Shown: piece after piece, positions 8,653 to 16,481 of the stretch | Position numbering within the stretch: the first letter of the stretch is position 1 | Layout: every line of letters begins with the position of its first letter | DNA from: Alphaproteobacteria bacterium | GTDB lineage: Bacteria; Pseudomonadota; Alphaproteobacteria; JANQMY01 | Length of the DNA stretch: 49,845 nt | NCBI GenBank assembly: GCA_028279895.1 | Contig: JANQMY010000043.1 | Location: 1 to 49,845 of the forward strand | Reading direction: 5' to 3' | Translations under genes and position numbers: made by a program | The notes under the pieces: generated by a model | Told to the model about the DNA's origin: nothing | Databases searched by the model: none | Seen by the model: only the letters and a program-made list of their open reading frames with translations

Positions 8653-8670
8653 GGGTTGCTCTTGCAACCC
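8653..8670 (+). other. 7-bp hairpin after the mob genes, possible oriT arm or terminator
   Basis: GGGTTGC and GCAACCC form a perfect stem with loop TCTT. There is no T-run, so it is a weak terminator candidate. Inverted repeats next to relaxase genes are often part of oriT, and this is one of two places where oriT could lie (the other is next to mobC at the left end). The surrounding 8620-8880 shows no convincing gene. Confidence 0.35.
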
Positions 8671-8882
8671 TGCCCTTCGGCGAGAACGGGGTGTGCAAAC
8701 GGAAAGAAAAATCGACGGCGGGCGCAGGCACCTTCATCCCAAACACAAAAGTGCCGAGCCTCGGGAGACCGTCTATTTTACTTGGAGTGCGCCGAGGGGT
8801 TGGCCCCTAAGCGCGATGATGGTTTGTCATGCAGCTTCAACAAAAACCTAAATAGATCAATCCGCTAACATATATATCACTT

Positions 8883-8912
8883 GAAATTCATGAATATATT
8901 TTGATGAATTTC
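8883..8912. promoter_or_regulatory. Inverted repeat upstream of the defence-like operon, possible operator
   Basis: GAAATTCAT at 8883-8891 and ATGAATTTC at 8904-8912 are perfect 9-bp arms around a 12-bp AT-rich spacer. The repeat ends 10 bases upstream of the putative -35 box. No regulator gene of a known family lies in the operon. Confidence 0.5.
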
Positions 8913-8915
8913 ATT

Positions 8916-8936
8916 GGAATATTGACAAAATATTCC
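8916..8936. promoter_or_regulatory. Second inverted repeat, overlapping the -35 region
   Basis: GGAATATT at 8916-8923 and AATATTCC at 8929-8936 are perfect 8-bp arms around GACAA. The putative -35 TTGACA (8922-8927) lies within it, so a bound protein would block polymerase. Confidence 0.5.
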
Positions 8937-8950
8937 TAATAATATATATC
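8922..8950 (+). promoter_or_regulatory. Putative sigma-70 promoter of the defence-like operon
   Basis: TTGACA at 8922-8927 matches the -35 consensus. A 17-bp spacer leads to TATATC at 8945-8950; TATATA at 8943-8948 is an alternative. The region is much more AT-rich than its surroundings and lies directly before the 8986 gene. Confidence 0.55.
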
Positions 8951-8985
8951 ATTATCCAACGACAACTGTGCAAGAGTTTTTCGAA

Positions 8986-9213
8986 ATGCTTACAAAAAAC
9001 GAAAAACGCGAGAAGTTCATCAAGCTGGCCGAAGGGAGAACCCAAGCGGCGCTTGATGCAATCCGCAAGATCGGCAACCTGTCGAACAAGCGTGCATATG
9101 AATACGACGATGCGGACGCGCGAAAAATCCTTAAGGCGCTACGAGAAGCTGTTGGTGATCTGGAGCGGAAATTTTCGTCGAGTGACGGATCAACGAATAC
9201 CTTCAAACTTTAG
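8986..9213 (+). CDS. Small helical protein, first gene of the defence-like operon
   Basis: The 75-residue product (MLTKNEKREKF...) is charged and helical, with a central AIRKIGNLSNKRAYEYDD segment. Short proteins of this look occur in phages and mobile elements, but I know no function. A GTG at 8968 would add six residues; the ATG at 8986 has a weak AAGAG upstream. It ends TNTFKL and is followed 12 bases later by the GHKL ATPase gene, so the two are likely cotranscribed. It does not look like a ubiquitin-fold protein. Confidence 0.65.
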   Translation: MLTKNEKREKFIKLAEGRTQAALDAIRKIGNLSNKRAYEYDDADARKILKALREAVGDLERKFSSSDGSTNTFKL

Positions 9214-9225
9214 GGGTGGGGCGAA

Positions 9226-11091
9226 ATGAAATCAGAGCCGCTGGATATCCACGACAAGACATTTTTGATTAACCGCCTCATCCAACAGGCGCCGTCAGGG
9301 ACTGTCATCCGAGAGTTCTTCAAGAACGCCGAGGAGAATGCGATCCTTGCGCAATCCGGCAACCGCCGTATTGAAATCTACCCGGTTCAGATCAACGGGG
9401 TGCGCAAACTTGCTTTCTTCAATACAGGCGTGGGTATGGATGCGACCGAACTTCGGCGGGTCACCGACCTCTCATCGTCTATAAACAAGCAGATGTCGCT
9501 TGATGGAAACTTCGGAATTGGAGCAAAAGTCTCGGGGCTGACGGTTTCAAAAGACGGAATTAGGTATAGATCGTGTAAGAATGGCGAAGTGCATGAAGTC
9601 ACCATCGGCTATGATGATGAACAAGAAACTTATGTGCGGTTTGCGGTCGAGTTTGAGGATGGCAGCACAGAAACGGTGTATGACGTGACAGAAGCGGTCA
9701 TCGCCGAAGGAAAGGGTACAGACTACGACTGGACAGAGGTCGTCCTTTATGGGGAACAAGAAGATCACGACACTGTTGCTGAGCCACTTGGGATGGGCAA
9801 GAAGGTTGATCGCAGCTACGTTCCGTCCACCATATTCAAGCGATTTGCAAGGTTTCCCGATGGCATTGAAGTGAAAATTGATGTCGCCATGACCAAGGGA
9901 GGCGGGAAGGATGAGACCGGCCGCACACGGCGCCTAAAAACCCTAGAAGAAATCCTTGAAGTTCTGCCTCAAAAGGAAACCGTCGGCGATCCTTCGAGCG
10001 GCATTCGGGTTCGCTATATTCATGATCCCAAACACGAATCCTCGAGCCACTCACTAAGCGCCAGAGCCAATCCCGCGACATCGTCTACGACGTTTTGCGC
10101 CCTCGTTTACAAGGACGAGCGCTACGACTTCAAAACCAAGAAAGCTTGGTCGGCAGCCGCACCGAACTTCGGAATACCTTTCGGCTCCCGCGTCCTGACA
10201 ATAGAGATTGAGATTCCTGACGCAATCGCGTTGCCTAATCAGTATAGGGATGGCTTGACGTGGCCAGAAGACCGATCTCGCATGACGGCCGACGACTTTA
10301 CCACATTCGTAAGAGAATTAATGCCGGAGTGGGTCAAGGAGGTCATACGTAGCGAATCGCCTGAAGCGAATGAAAATCTGGACGACTTGCAGAACGAACT
10401 GCAACGGCTGTTGGACGAATTCCGAGTTCCGACTGTAACACAGGTGCACTCCAACAAATTTGAAGCGCAGCTCACCGAACCGCACGACGAGGGCCAACAA
10501 ACTTCAGCACGCATTCATTTGGGCGATGCACCTGAGGATGATGAAGACCGGGACGGCACCTTGGAACAAGTACCGGAGCAACCCGCCCCCCGCCGCGCAC
10601 AAAAACCACGCGTTAGAAGGGCTCCTGAAGGCTCGCGACCGTCGAAATCCTCCAAGGCCCTTGAGCAAGCACCCGAGATCAAGATTTTGACTGATCCAGA
10701 AGAAATCGCGGATAAGGAACTCAATGGTCGCGCGGGAAGGTACTACAAGGACACGAGTACTCTTTTCATCAACGGTCTGTACACGGTTGTACCGCGCATG
10801 GTCGAAGAGCTCGAATCTGAGTTGGCAGGCTCAGCGGAACCTGAAAAACTCCGATCCATCGCGTTAAGAGCATCACAAAGAATGATGGCGTTTCGCGTCG
10901 GCAAGGCGACTTGCTATGCGATCAGCAAAAAGCTTGCTGACGACTGGTCCGAAGCGGACCTCGAAAGGGCTACATCACCGGAATCTCTGTCCATAGCCGC
11001 AGATGATTTCCGGCAAAGTATCCAGCCAGCGAAAAAATGGGCCAAGGAACAGATCAAGTTAGAACAACTCGAAAAGATTGAAGCCGCCTGA
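9226..11091 (+). CDS. GHKL-type (HSP90/MORC-like) ATPase
   Basis: The 621-residue protein starts with a GHKL ATP-binding domain: N box REFFKNAEENA with Glu30 and Asn34, G1 box NTGVGM at 66-71, and G2 box GNFGIGAK at 94-101. GHKL ATPases act as ATP-driven clamps that dimerise when they bind nucleotide. A charged linker at about 430-480, rich in Pro, Glu and Arg, separates the ATPase region from a helical C-terminal domain ending KIEAA. It sits where a CD-NTase sensor gene would lie in type II CBASS, upstream of the conjugation and effector genes. The sensing role is inferred from position only. The original subfamily is unclear; MORC-like is a guess. Confidence 0.8.
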   Translation: MKSEPLDIHDKTFLINRLIQQAPSGTVIREFFKNAEENAILAQSGNRRIEIYPVQINGVRKLAFFNTGVGMDATELRRVTDLSSSINKQMSLDGNFGIGAKVSGLTVSKDGIRYRSCKNGEVHEVTIGYDDEQETYVRFAVEFEDGSTETVYDVTEAVIAEGKGTDYDWTEVVLYGEQEDHDTVAEPLGMGKKVDRSYVPSTIFKRFARFPDGIEVKIDVAMTKGGGKDETGRTRRLKTLEEILEVLPQKETVGDPSSGIRVRYIHDPKHESSSHSLSARANPATSSTTFCALVYKDERYDFKTKKAWSAAAPNFGIPFGSRVLTIEIEIPDAIALPNQYRDGLTWPEDRSRMTADDFTTFVRELMPEWVKEVIRSESPEANENLDDLQNELQRLLDEFRVPTVTQVHSNKFEAQLTEPHDEGQQTSARIHLGDAPEDDEDRDGTLEQVPEQPAPRRAQKPRVRRAPEGSRPSKSSKALEQAPEIKILTDPEEIADKELNGRAGRYYKDTSTLFINGLYTVVPRMVEELESELAGSAEPEKLRSIALRASQRMMAFRVGKATCYAISKKLADDWSEADLERATSPESLSIAADDFRQSIQPAKKWAKEQIKLEQLEKIEAA

Positions 11092-11196
11092 AGTCTGGGC
11101 GGCCCCCCACACAGCAGATCGCGGCGAAGTGTACATCTTCCACAAGAGTACCTGCCCCCATTTTTTGCGAGGACGATTCTGACCCAGGTTCTTCTT

Positions 11197-11223
11197 TTGT
11201 TCTACGTGAATCAATGGTATAAT
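11197..11223 (+). promoter_or_regulatory. Possible internal promoter before the metallo-beta-lactamase gene
   Basis: A perfect TATAAT is at 11218-11223. Upstream, TTGTTC (11197-11202, 15-bp spacer) or TTTGTT (11196-11201, 16-bp spacer) could serve as -35. The 166-base gap between the ATPase gene and 11258 is the longest inside the operon, so the last three genes may also be transcribed separately. Confidence 0.4.
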
Positions 11224-11257
11224 TCGTCCGAATCTGCACCAAATAAGTGTAAAAGCG

Positions 11258-12409
11258 ATGTTCGAGAAACCTGAATTTATGTTTTGGCCTGTTGGTACAG
11301 GCGACAGCACGACCATAGTCATTGATGAAGACACCGTCCTCCAAATCGACATTCGGCATTTGGCCAAGTCAGAGGACGATGACGACGATCATGCGGCGAT
11401 TGTAGACGAGCTTGCCGACAATCTGCCGCAAAAGAATGGCAAGCCATACTTGGCTGCTTTTGCTCTGACACACCCTGACAAGGACCATGTGCAGGGGTTT
11501 GAGGATCTTTTGGATCAAGTTGAGATTGGCGAACTATGGTTCACCCCACGCGTGTTTCGCGAGCATGAGGATGACCTTTGTCCCGATGCCGTAGCCTTCC
11601 GTGAAGAAGCGCATAGACGGGTCAAGAAAACGATTGAGGCCGGAGGCGATCCTGGAGACGGGGACAGAGTCCGATTGATTGGGTACGACGACCTCTTGAA
11701 GGAAGACAAGTATTCGGGCTTCCCTGATGAGTTTTTTACCACTCCCGGCAATTTGGTAACTGAGATCGATGGTCAGGATCGAGAAGGTGAGTTTCAGGCC
11801 TTTATCCACGCACCGTTCAAGGACGACAGCGGCGGTGATCGAAACGATACCAGTTTGGCAATGCAGGTAGTTTTGGGGGATGACGCTTCAAAGGGTGGCA
11901 TTCTGCTTTTTGGAGATTTGAAGTATCCGACCATACGTAGAATCTTCGATGTCACGAAAGAGCATGACAACGAACAATATTTGGCGTGGCAAGTTCTGCT
12001 GGCTCCTCACCACTGTAGCAAATCAGTGATGTATCAGGATGAAGACGGGAAGACCGTCTTGAAGCAAGATATTCTGGACGACCTCGAAGAGGCGCAAGTT
12101 GGAGACGGCTTCATTGTGTCGAGCAGTGAAGAAGTACCTGCGAGCAATAGTGACGGAGACAATCCTCCGCATGCAAAAGCGAAAGCGCGTTATGAAGAAA
12201 TAGCCAAAGGAGGCTTCATCTGTACGCAGGAGGATGGCGTGGATGGCGAACCATTGGTCTTCTCTGTGGAGAATGGCGTAGTCGAGTATCTCGAATCTGC
12301 AGATGCGGGCACCAATAACTCGTTGGCGGCAGCGGTCGAAACAGCGAGAGGCAGCGAAGACCCACCCTCACAAAAAGTTGGGTTCGGTCAGGTTTTAAGT
12401 GAACGATGA
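11258..12409 (+). CDS. ComEC-like metallo-beta-lactamase-fold hydrolase
   Basis: The 383-residue protein has the metal-binding signature THPDKDH at 71-77, the variant seen in ComEC/Rec2-type lactamase domains, in which the second His of HxHxDH is Asp. Later ligands are probably in LLFGDLKYP and LLAPHHCSK. Such enzymes hydrolyse nucleic acids, nucleotides or peptides. No membrane segments or signal peptide are visible, so it should act in the cytoplasm. An acidic stretch lies at 38-46. Its stop overlaps the next start by 11 bases, which ties it to the E2-E1-JAB protein. It may be an effector, or process a signal or conjugate. The start codon lacks a good ribosome-binding site. Confidence 0.8.
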   Translation: MFEKPEFMFWPVGTGDSTTIVIDEDTVLQIDIRHLAKSEDDDDDHAAIVDELADNLPQKNGKPYLAAFALTHPDKDHVQGFEDLLDQVEIGELWFTPRVFREHEDDLCPDAVAFREEAHRRVKKTIEAGGDPGDGDRVRLIGYDDLLKEDKYSGFPDEFFTTPGNLVTEIDGQDREGEFQAFIHAPFKDDSGGDRNDTSLAMQVVLGDDASKGGILLFGDLKYPTIRRIFDVTKEHDNEQYLAWQVLLAPHHCSKSVMYQDEDGKTVLKQDILDDLEEAQVGDGFIVSSSEEVPASNSDGDNPPHAKAKARYEEIAKGGFICTQEDGVDGEPLVFSVENGVVEYLESADAGTNNSLAAAVETARGSEDPPSQKVGFGQVLSER

Positions 12410-14675
12410 ACAGGCGCTGGCCCTTTTACAGCTCGAAGACATTGTTGAAGCCTCGAATGGCACACTTCGAATAGCGGAAGTTCATCCCTGTGAAGATGGT
12501 GCAAGCCTTTACATCGATATCCGGCTGCGCACCGACGCTTATCCCCTGCGTGACGGTGGCACCAATTTCCGAAAACGGGAACCGCTGATTCTGCGAATAC
12601 CCCCGTCGGTCCCATTCAAGCCACCGTCCCTGGATTTTCGTCATTTGGACCACGCTGGCAAACCCCATGTCAATTGGGGGAGGCATCTTTGTCTCTTCCA
12701 GTCGGTCGAGGCTGAGTGGATACCGTCAGACGGAATGTACGGCTTTTTTTCGCGGGTCGATCAGTGGTTCAAAGCTGCGGCGGAGGGAGAACTCGATCCT
12801 GAGAATGCGCCACTGCATCCTCCTGCTGTATTTCCGACAGTAAGCGTTTGGTACATTCCTTACAAGAACACACCAGAAATACCGGTAGGTGCGGGAAACT
12901 GGGTTGGTGTTGCCGGGCTGAAGAAACACTCAGATAGCAAGTTCGATATTCTCGGATGGATCCCAGAAGGTGAACAATCGCCAGAGGGCCTCGATACGAC
13001 GCCTGCAGTTTTGATCGATCGTCCGCTCGCGCACGAATACCCTGACAAAGTCGAAAAACTGTTCGATTTACTGGAAACTAGTGGTGTAGATCGAAGCATA
13101 CTCAACAACTTTTTTGTTACTAGAGCTTACGACACGAAACTTGGCGAACCGCTAGACATTGTCGTTGGTTCGCCCATGCGAAGGAAAGCTGAAGGCGAGC
13201 CACTGCGGCAGCATTTGTCAGTGTGGAGAATTCCATCGGATGCAATGGATCTTCTTAGGAAGTCCTTTGATGAATCTGAAGATAGAGATGAGCACATTAA
13301 GTCGTTCGTTGTTTGGTCGCATACCGCGACCACGGGTTGGTGTTATGTGCTCGAAAACCGGCCTGAAATCGTTATCCGCCGAGACGAAAACACGCCTTCC
13401 TCATGGCTTAGGGATAGGTCAATTCTGCTGCTTGGTGCAGGAGCTCTGGGTGCGCCGATCGCTGAAGATATCCTACGTGCGGGTGCGAAACAGTTGCACG
13501 TCGTTGATGACGGTACGGTGAAACCGGGTGTTCTGGTCAGGCAACGCTATTCTAAGCAAGATGTTGCAAGATCGAAGGCAAATTGTCTTGCCAAGCGCCT
13601 CAACGATCTCGCATTGGAGTGCGAGGTGATCCCCCACTTTGAAAATGCAACGCACGGGCTGCCAAGCTATGTAGATTTGACATCTATTGACCTAATTATT
13701 GACGCAACAGCCTCACAGGCGGTGGCACATTATCTTGAAAGGCTCGCCGGAAACGGAAATCTGAACTCTCCGCTGGCTTCGCTCAGTGTTAGCGCGAAGG
13801 CTGAACACGGGATGGTGACCTTATGCATGCCAAACTTTGTAGGCGGACCGATAGAATTGGTCAGACGATCTAAACTGGCCGTGTTCTCAGGAAATCAGAT
13901 CGACACCAGCGCGGCGGCATTTTGGCCCGCGCAAGATAGCGAGCGAATTTTCCAACCCGAACCTGGATGCTCGGAACCAACCTTTGTTGGATCAGCTACG
14001 GACGTCAGTTTCCATGCGTCGGGGTTATTGCAGATTGCTTTAAGGCGCCTGACGAGCTTACCGGATACAAGAGCAAGCTGCGATTTTCTCCCCGGAGCAG
14101 CATCAAAGATGGGCGATTATTCAGATGGACCAAAATCGTTCGTATTTTCATTATCTAATCAGGATACGGAGCATATTTATAAATATCACATTAGAATTAG
14201 CGCAGAGGCTGAATCAGCGATTTCCAGCGAGATCGCAAGATCACGTAGGGTTTCTGGCATAGAAGTTGAGACCGGCGGCCTCCTTTTCGGGGAAATCGAC
14301 GACAGTCATAAAACTATCTGGCTGGATAGGGCAACGGAACCGCCTGCCGACAGTGAAGCAAGCGCCACACAATTCCTGTGCGGAACAAGCGGTACGTATG
14401 AATTGGCTCAATCAGTCAATGAACAATCAAAGGGGTCAAGCCGTTTTGTCGGGATTTGGCATACACATCCAGTTTCTCAGCCAAATCCGAGCAATGACGA
14501 CTTAGAAGCGATGGTCCACTTGTTACTCGAGCAAGACAGGACACCGCGCCATGTGGTCATGATGATTGTCGGCTTCGCTGCGACCGCACCGGTCCCGAAA
14601 TACTATTTGTACAGAAAGCGAGACATTGAAGCTTTTGTGCTGGCTTATCTGCGAAAAGAAGGCCTGGTACGATGA
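12399..14675 (+). CDS. E2-E1-JAB ubiquitin-like conjugation and deconjugation fusion
   Basis: A 758-residue protein combines three activities. Residues 1-165 form an E2-like domain with PFKPPSLDF at 72-80 and the likely catalytic Cys98 in HLCLF. Residues 335-560 form a ThiF/E1-like adenylating domain with GAGALG at 346-351, DATAS at 435-439 and the presumed E1 cysteine Cys524 in PGCSEPTF. Residues 600-735 form a JAB/JAMM protease with Glu624, His688, His690, Ser698 and Asp701. In type II CBASS, Cap2 (E2-E1) attaches the CD-NTase C-terminus to targets and Cap3 (JAB) reverses this. Here one chain carries both roles. The start is GTG at 12399; the gene overlaps both neighbours. Confidence 0.9.
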   Translation: MNDEQALALLQLEDIVEASNGTLRIAEVHPCEDGASLYIDIRLRTDAYPLRDGGTNFRKREPLILRIPPSVPFKPPSLDFRHLDHAGKPHVNWGRHLCLFQSVEAEWIPSDGMYGFFSRVDQWFKAAAEGELDPENAPLHPPAVFPTVSVWYIPYKNTPEIPVGAGNWVGVAGLKKHSDSKFDILGWIPEGEQSPEGLDTTPAVLIDRPLAHEYPDKVEKLFDLLETSGVDRSILNNFFVTRAYDTKLGEPLDIVVGSPMRRKAEGEPLRQHLSVWRIPSDAMDLLRKSFDESEDRDEHIKSFVVWSHTATTGWCYVLENRPEIVIRRDENTPSSWLRDRSILLLGAGALGAPIAEDILRAGAKQLHVVDDGTVKPGVLVRQRYSKQDVARSKANCLAKRLNDLALECEVIPHFENATHGLPSYVDLTSIDLIIDATASQAVAHYLERLAGNGNLNSPLASLSVSAKAEHGMVTLCMPNFVGGPIELVRRSKLAVFSGNQIDTSAAAFWPAQDSERIFQPEPGCSEPTFVGSATDVSFHASGLLQIALRRLTSLPDTRASCDFLPGAASKMGDYSDGPKSFVFSLSNQDTEHIYKYHIRISAEAESAISSEIARSRRVSGIEVETGGLLFGEIDDSHKTIWLDRATEPPADSEASATQFLCGTSGTYELAQSVNEQSKGSSRFVGIWHTHPVSQPNPSNDDLEAMVHLLLEQDRTPRHVVMMIVGFAATAPVPKYYLYRKRDIEAFVLAYLRKEGLVR

Positions 14676-15844
14676 CCGAAGATATCAAAATCGGGTTGGC
14701 CCTTTCGGGAGGAGGTTCTAGGGCAATCGCGTTTCACCTTGGTTGTATGAGAGCACTCCATGATCACGGAATACTGGATAAGCTAAGTGTTTTGTCTTCT
14801 GTGTCCGGCGGCAGTGTAATCGCAGCTCAATATGCCTATTCAGAAGATGAATTTGATGCTTTTGATGCCAAGGTTTGCAGCCTACTGCGGCAGGGTTTCT
14901 TGCACGGCATAATACGTCAGACGCTTCTGTCCCCCGAAACGGTTCGTATAGCGACAACACAATTAACGGCTGGGGTTGCATCGGTATTTGGGTCCCTCGT
15001 TGGCATATTTGGTTCTTGTGTAAGGGGGGTAGGCCTCCCGCACGAGATTGTAGACAAAATTGTCCGGATTACGCGTTCACCTCTCACAAGGAGAGCTAGT
15101 CGAACGACCGCGTTTGAGCGCCACCTCAGAATGAACGTGTTCGGCGATCAGAAAGTGAACGACGTTAGGAGAGATGATCTACAAGTGCTGATAAATGCGG
15201 CCGAACTACGAACCGGCACGGCATTTCGCTTTGGATCAGAGGAATCAGGTTGCTGGCGATACGGAAAACTTACAAGCCCTCAGCGGGTCTCAAAGGCTGT
15301 GGCTGCGTCGGCGGCATTTCCTGCACTTCTTCCGGCATTGGATGAAAGAATAGAATTCGAAAAGGCAGGGAAACGTCACCAAGATCGAGTGATCATTACT
15401 GACGGCGGTGTGTACGACAACCTTGGGGTCACCCCACTTCTTCCAGGGAGGTCGAAGGAATTCAGCACGAACATTGCAGATGTCGACTACATCATTTGTT
15501 GCGATGCTGGACAGGGTATGCCAACCGGAAGTGATCTACCTTACTTTTGGCGCTCTCGGATGTTATCTACGGTTGGAACAATTCATCGACGAACACATGT
15601 TCTGACCTACAAACTTCTCCATGAGCTAGAGTCGTCTGGCAAGATTAAGGGGTTCTTGCTTCCATATTTGGGTCAGATTGACAGTCGACTTCCCTACCGG
15701 CCTGGCGACTTCGTCCCAAGGGACAGGGTTTTCGATTACCCTACAGATTTCAGCCCCATGCAAGAAAAGGACATCGAACTGTTAAGCAAGCGTGGTGAGC
15801 AGCTTACCAAAATTCTTCTCCAGCACTATCATCCTTGCCTTTGA
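14672..15844 (+). CDS. Patatin-like phospholipase, likely effector
   Basis: The 390-residue protein has the patatin features: oxyanion loop GGGSRA at 13-18, nucleophile Ser45 in SVSGGS (a variant of GxSxG with Ser in the first position), and the catalytic Asp244 in DGGVYDN. Patatins cleave membrane lipids. In CBASS the patatin CapV degrades the inner membrane when activated, killing the infected cell. It begins inside the stop of the conjugation gene (ATGA at 14672-14675), so translation is coupled. No signal peptide is evident. Which signal activates it here is unknown, as no CD-NTase is encoded. Confidence 0.88.
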   Translation: MTEDIKIGLALSGGGSRAIAFHLGCMRALHDHGILDKLSVLSSVSGGSVIAAQYAYSEDEFDAFDAKVCSLLRQGFLHGIIRQTLLSPETVRIATTQLTAGVASVFGSLVGIFGSCVRGVGLPHEIVDKIVRITRSPLTRRASRTTAFERHLRMNVFGDQKVNDVRRDDLQVLINAAELRTGTAFRFGSEESGCWRYGKLTSPQRVSKAVAASAAFPALLPALDERIEFEKAGKRHQDRVIITDGGVYDNLGVTPLLPGRSKEFSTNIADVDYIICCDAGQGMPTGSDLPYFWRSRMLSTVGTIHRRTHVLTYKLLHELESSGKIKGFLLPYLGQIDSRLPYRPGDFVPRDRVFDYPTDFSPMQEKDIELLSKRGEQLTKILLQHYHPCL

Positions 15845-15909
15845 GTATTGCTTGCTTTCATTTGGTAGCTGACGGTTCACAAACACAAGTATAGCCGATT
15901 GCCGCGCAA

Positions 15910-16017
15910 GGGGGATGCAACGGGGGGCTCTGCCCCCCTTGCCAAGAGGCGTGGTATTACCACGCACATCTTGCGGTCCGCGTCTTTCCGTCTAACAACG
16001 ATGTATGACGCGATCTG
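15910..16017. repeat. Structured dispersed repeat, copy A
   Basis: This stretch aligns along its whole length with 23394-23502, starting GGGGGATGCAACGG and ending near ATGTATGNCGCGATCTG. It holds two hairpins: GGGGGG/CCCCCC at 15922-15938 and GCGTGGT/ACCACGC at 15949-15965 with loop ATT. It lies between the 3' ends of the patatin gene and the parB remnant. Confidence 0.65.
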
Positions 16018-16098
16018 TTTCCGATTCAGAGAGGCGTAGTGATGGATACAACTTCAAGCGCATCGCAAAATGGCTGAGAGATCTTTGGCTCAAAATCC

Positions 16099-16400
16099 TT
16101 ACAGCCGTGTCAAATTTTCCCGCTGCACATTTTCGACGGTGGCAAGGCGTAAGGAGTCATCTTCGCTTAAACCTTCACGCACCTCGACAGGAACAGACAC
16201 GTCTTTTGGCAAGTCTCCCTGTTCCACCAATTGCTGCATGGCCCGTAACCGCTTTTCGCCACTGACAAGCCGGAAAATGCACCGCGCCCCTCGGGACGGA
16301 TGGCGACAAAGTTCTGCAACAGCCCGTCCATTTTGAAGTTTTGGCGCGGATTGCCGTTTGACGGGCGCAGTTTCGTTAAGGGTATAATTTCAATGGACAT
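16099..16400 (-). pseudogene. Decayed parB-like gene
   Basis: The minus strand begins MSIEIIPLTKLRPS, a ParB/Spo0J-like nuclease N-terminus. About 15 residues usual between the N(P)R segment and GLLQNFVAIRP are missing. Near 16283 the frame shifts; the homologous sequence resumes in another frame as RLVSGEKRLRAMQQL and runs to a stop right after ENVQRENLTRL, where intact ParB proteins continue for hundreds of residues. The remnant shows that the element, or an ancestor, once carried a plasmid-like partition gene next to ardC. Confidence 0.75.
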
Positions 16401-16481
16401 GGTTTTTTCCTTTCATTTGATTTGGCGCGGAATTGCACCCGCAAAGCCAGCCGCCTTGGCACTGACCTCTGGAATTCAATC

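Noticed and set aside
8651..8868. Short frames between the mob genes and the defence-like operon
   Set aside because: Two overlapping frames with no ribosome-binding site, crossing a hairpin; no protein-like character.
9226..15844. Ordinary type II CBASS
   Set aside because: No protein carries the CD-NTase GS...DxD nucleotidyltransferase motif, and E2-E1 and JAB are one chain instead of separate Cap2 and Cap3.
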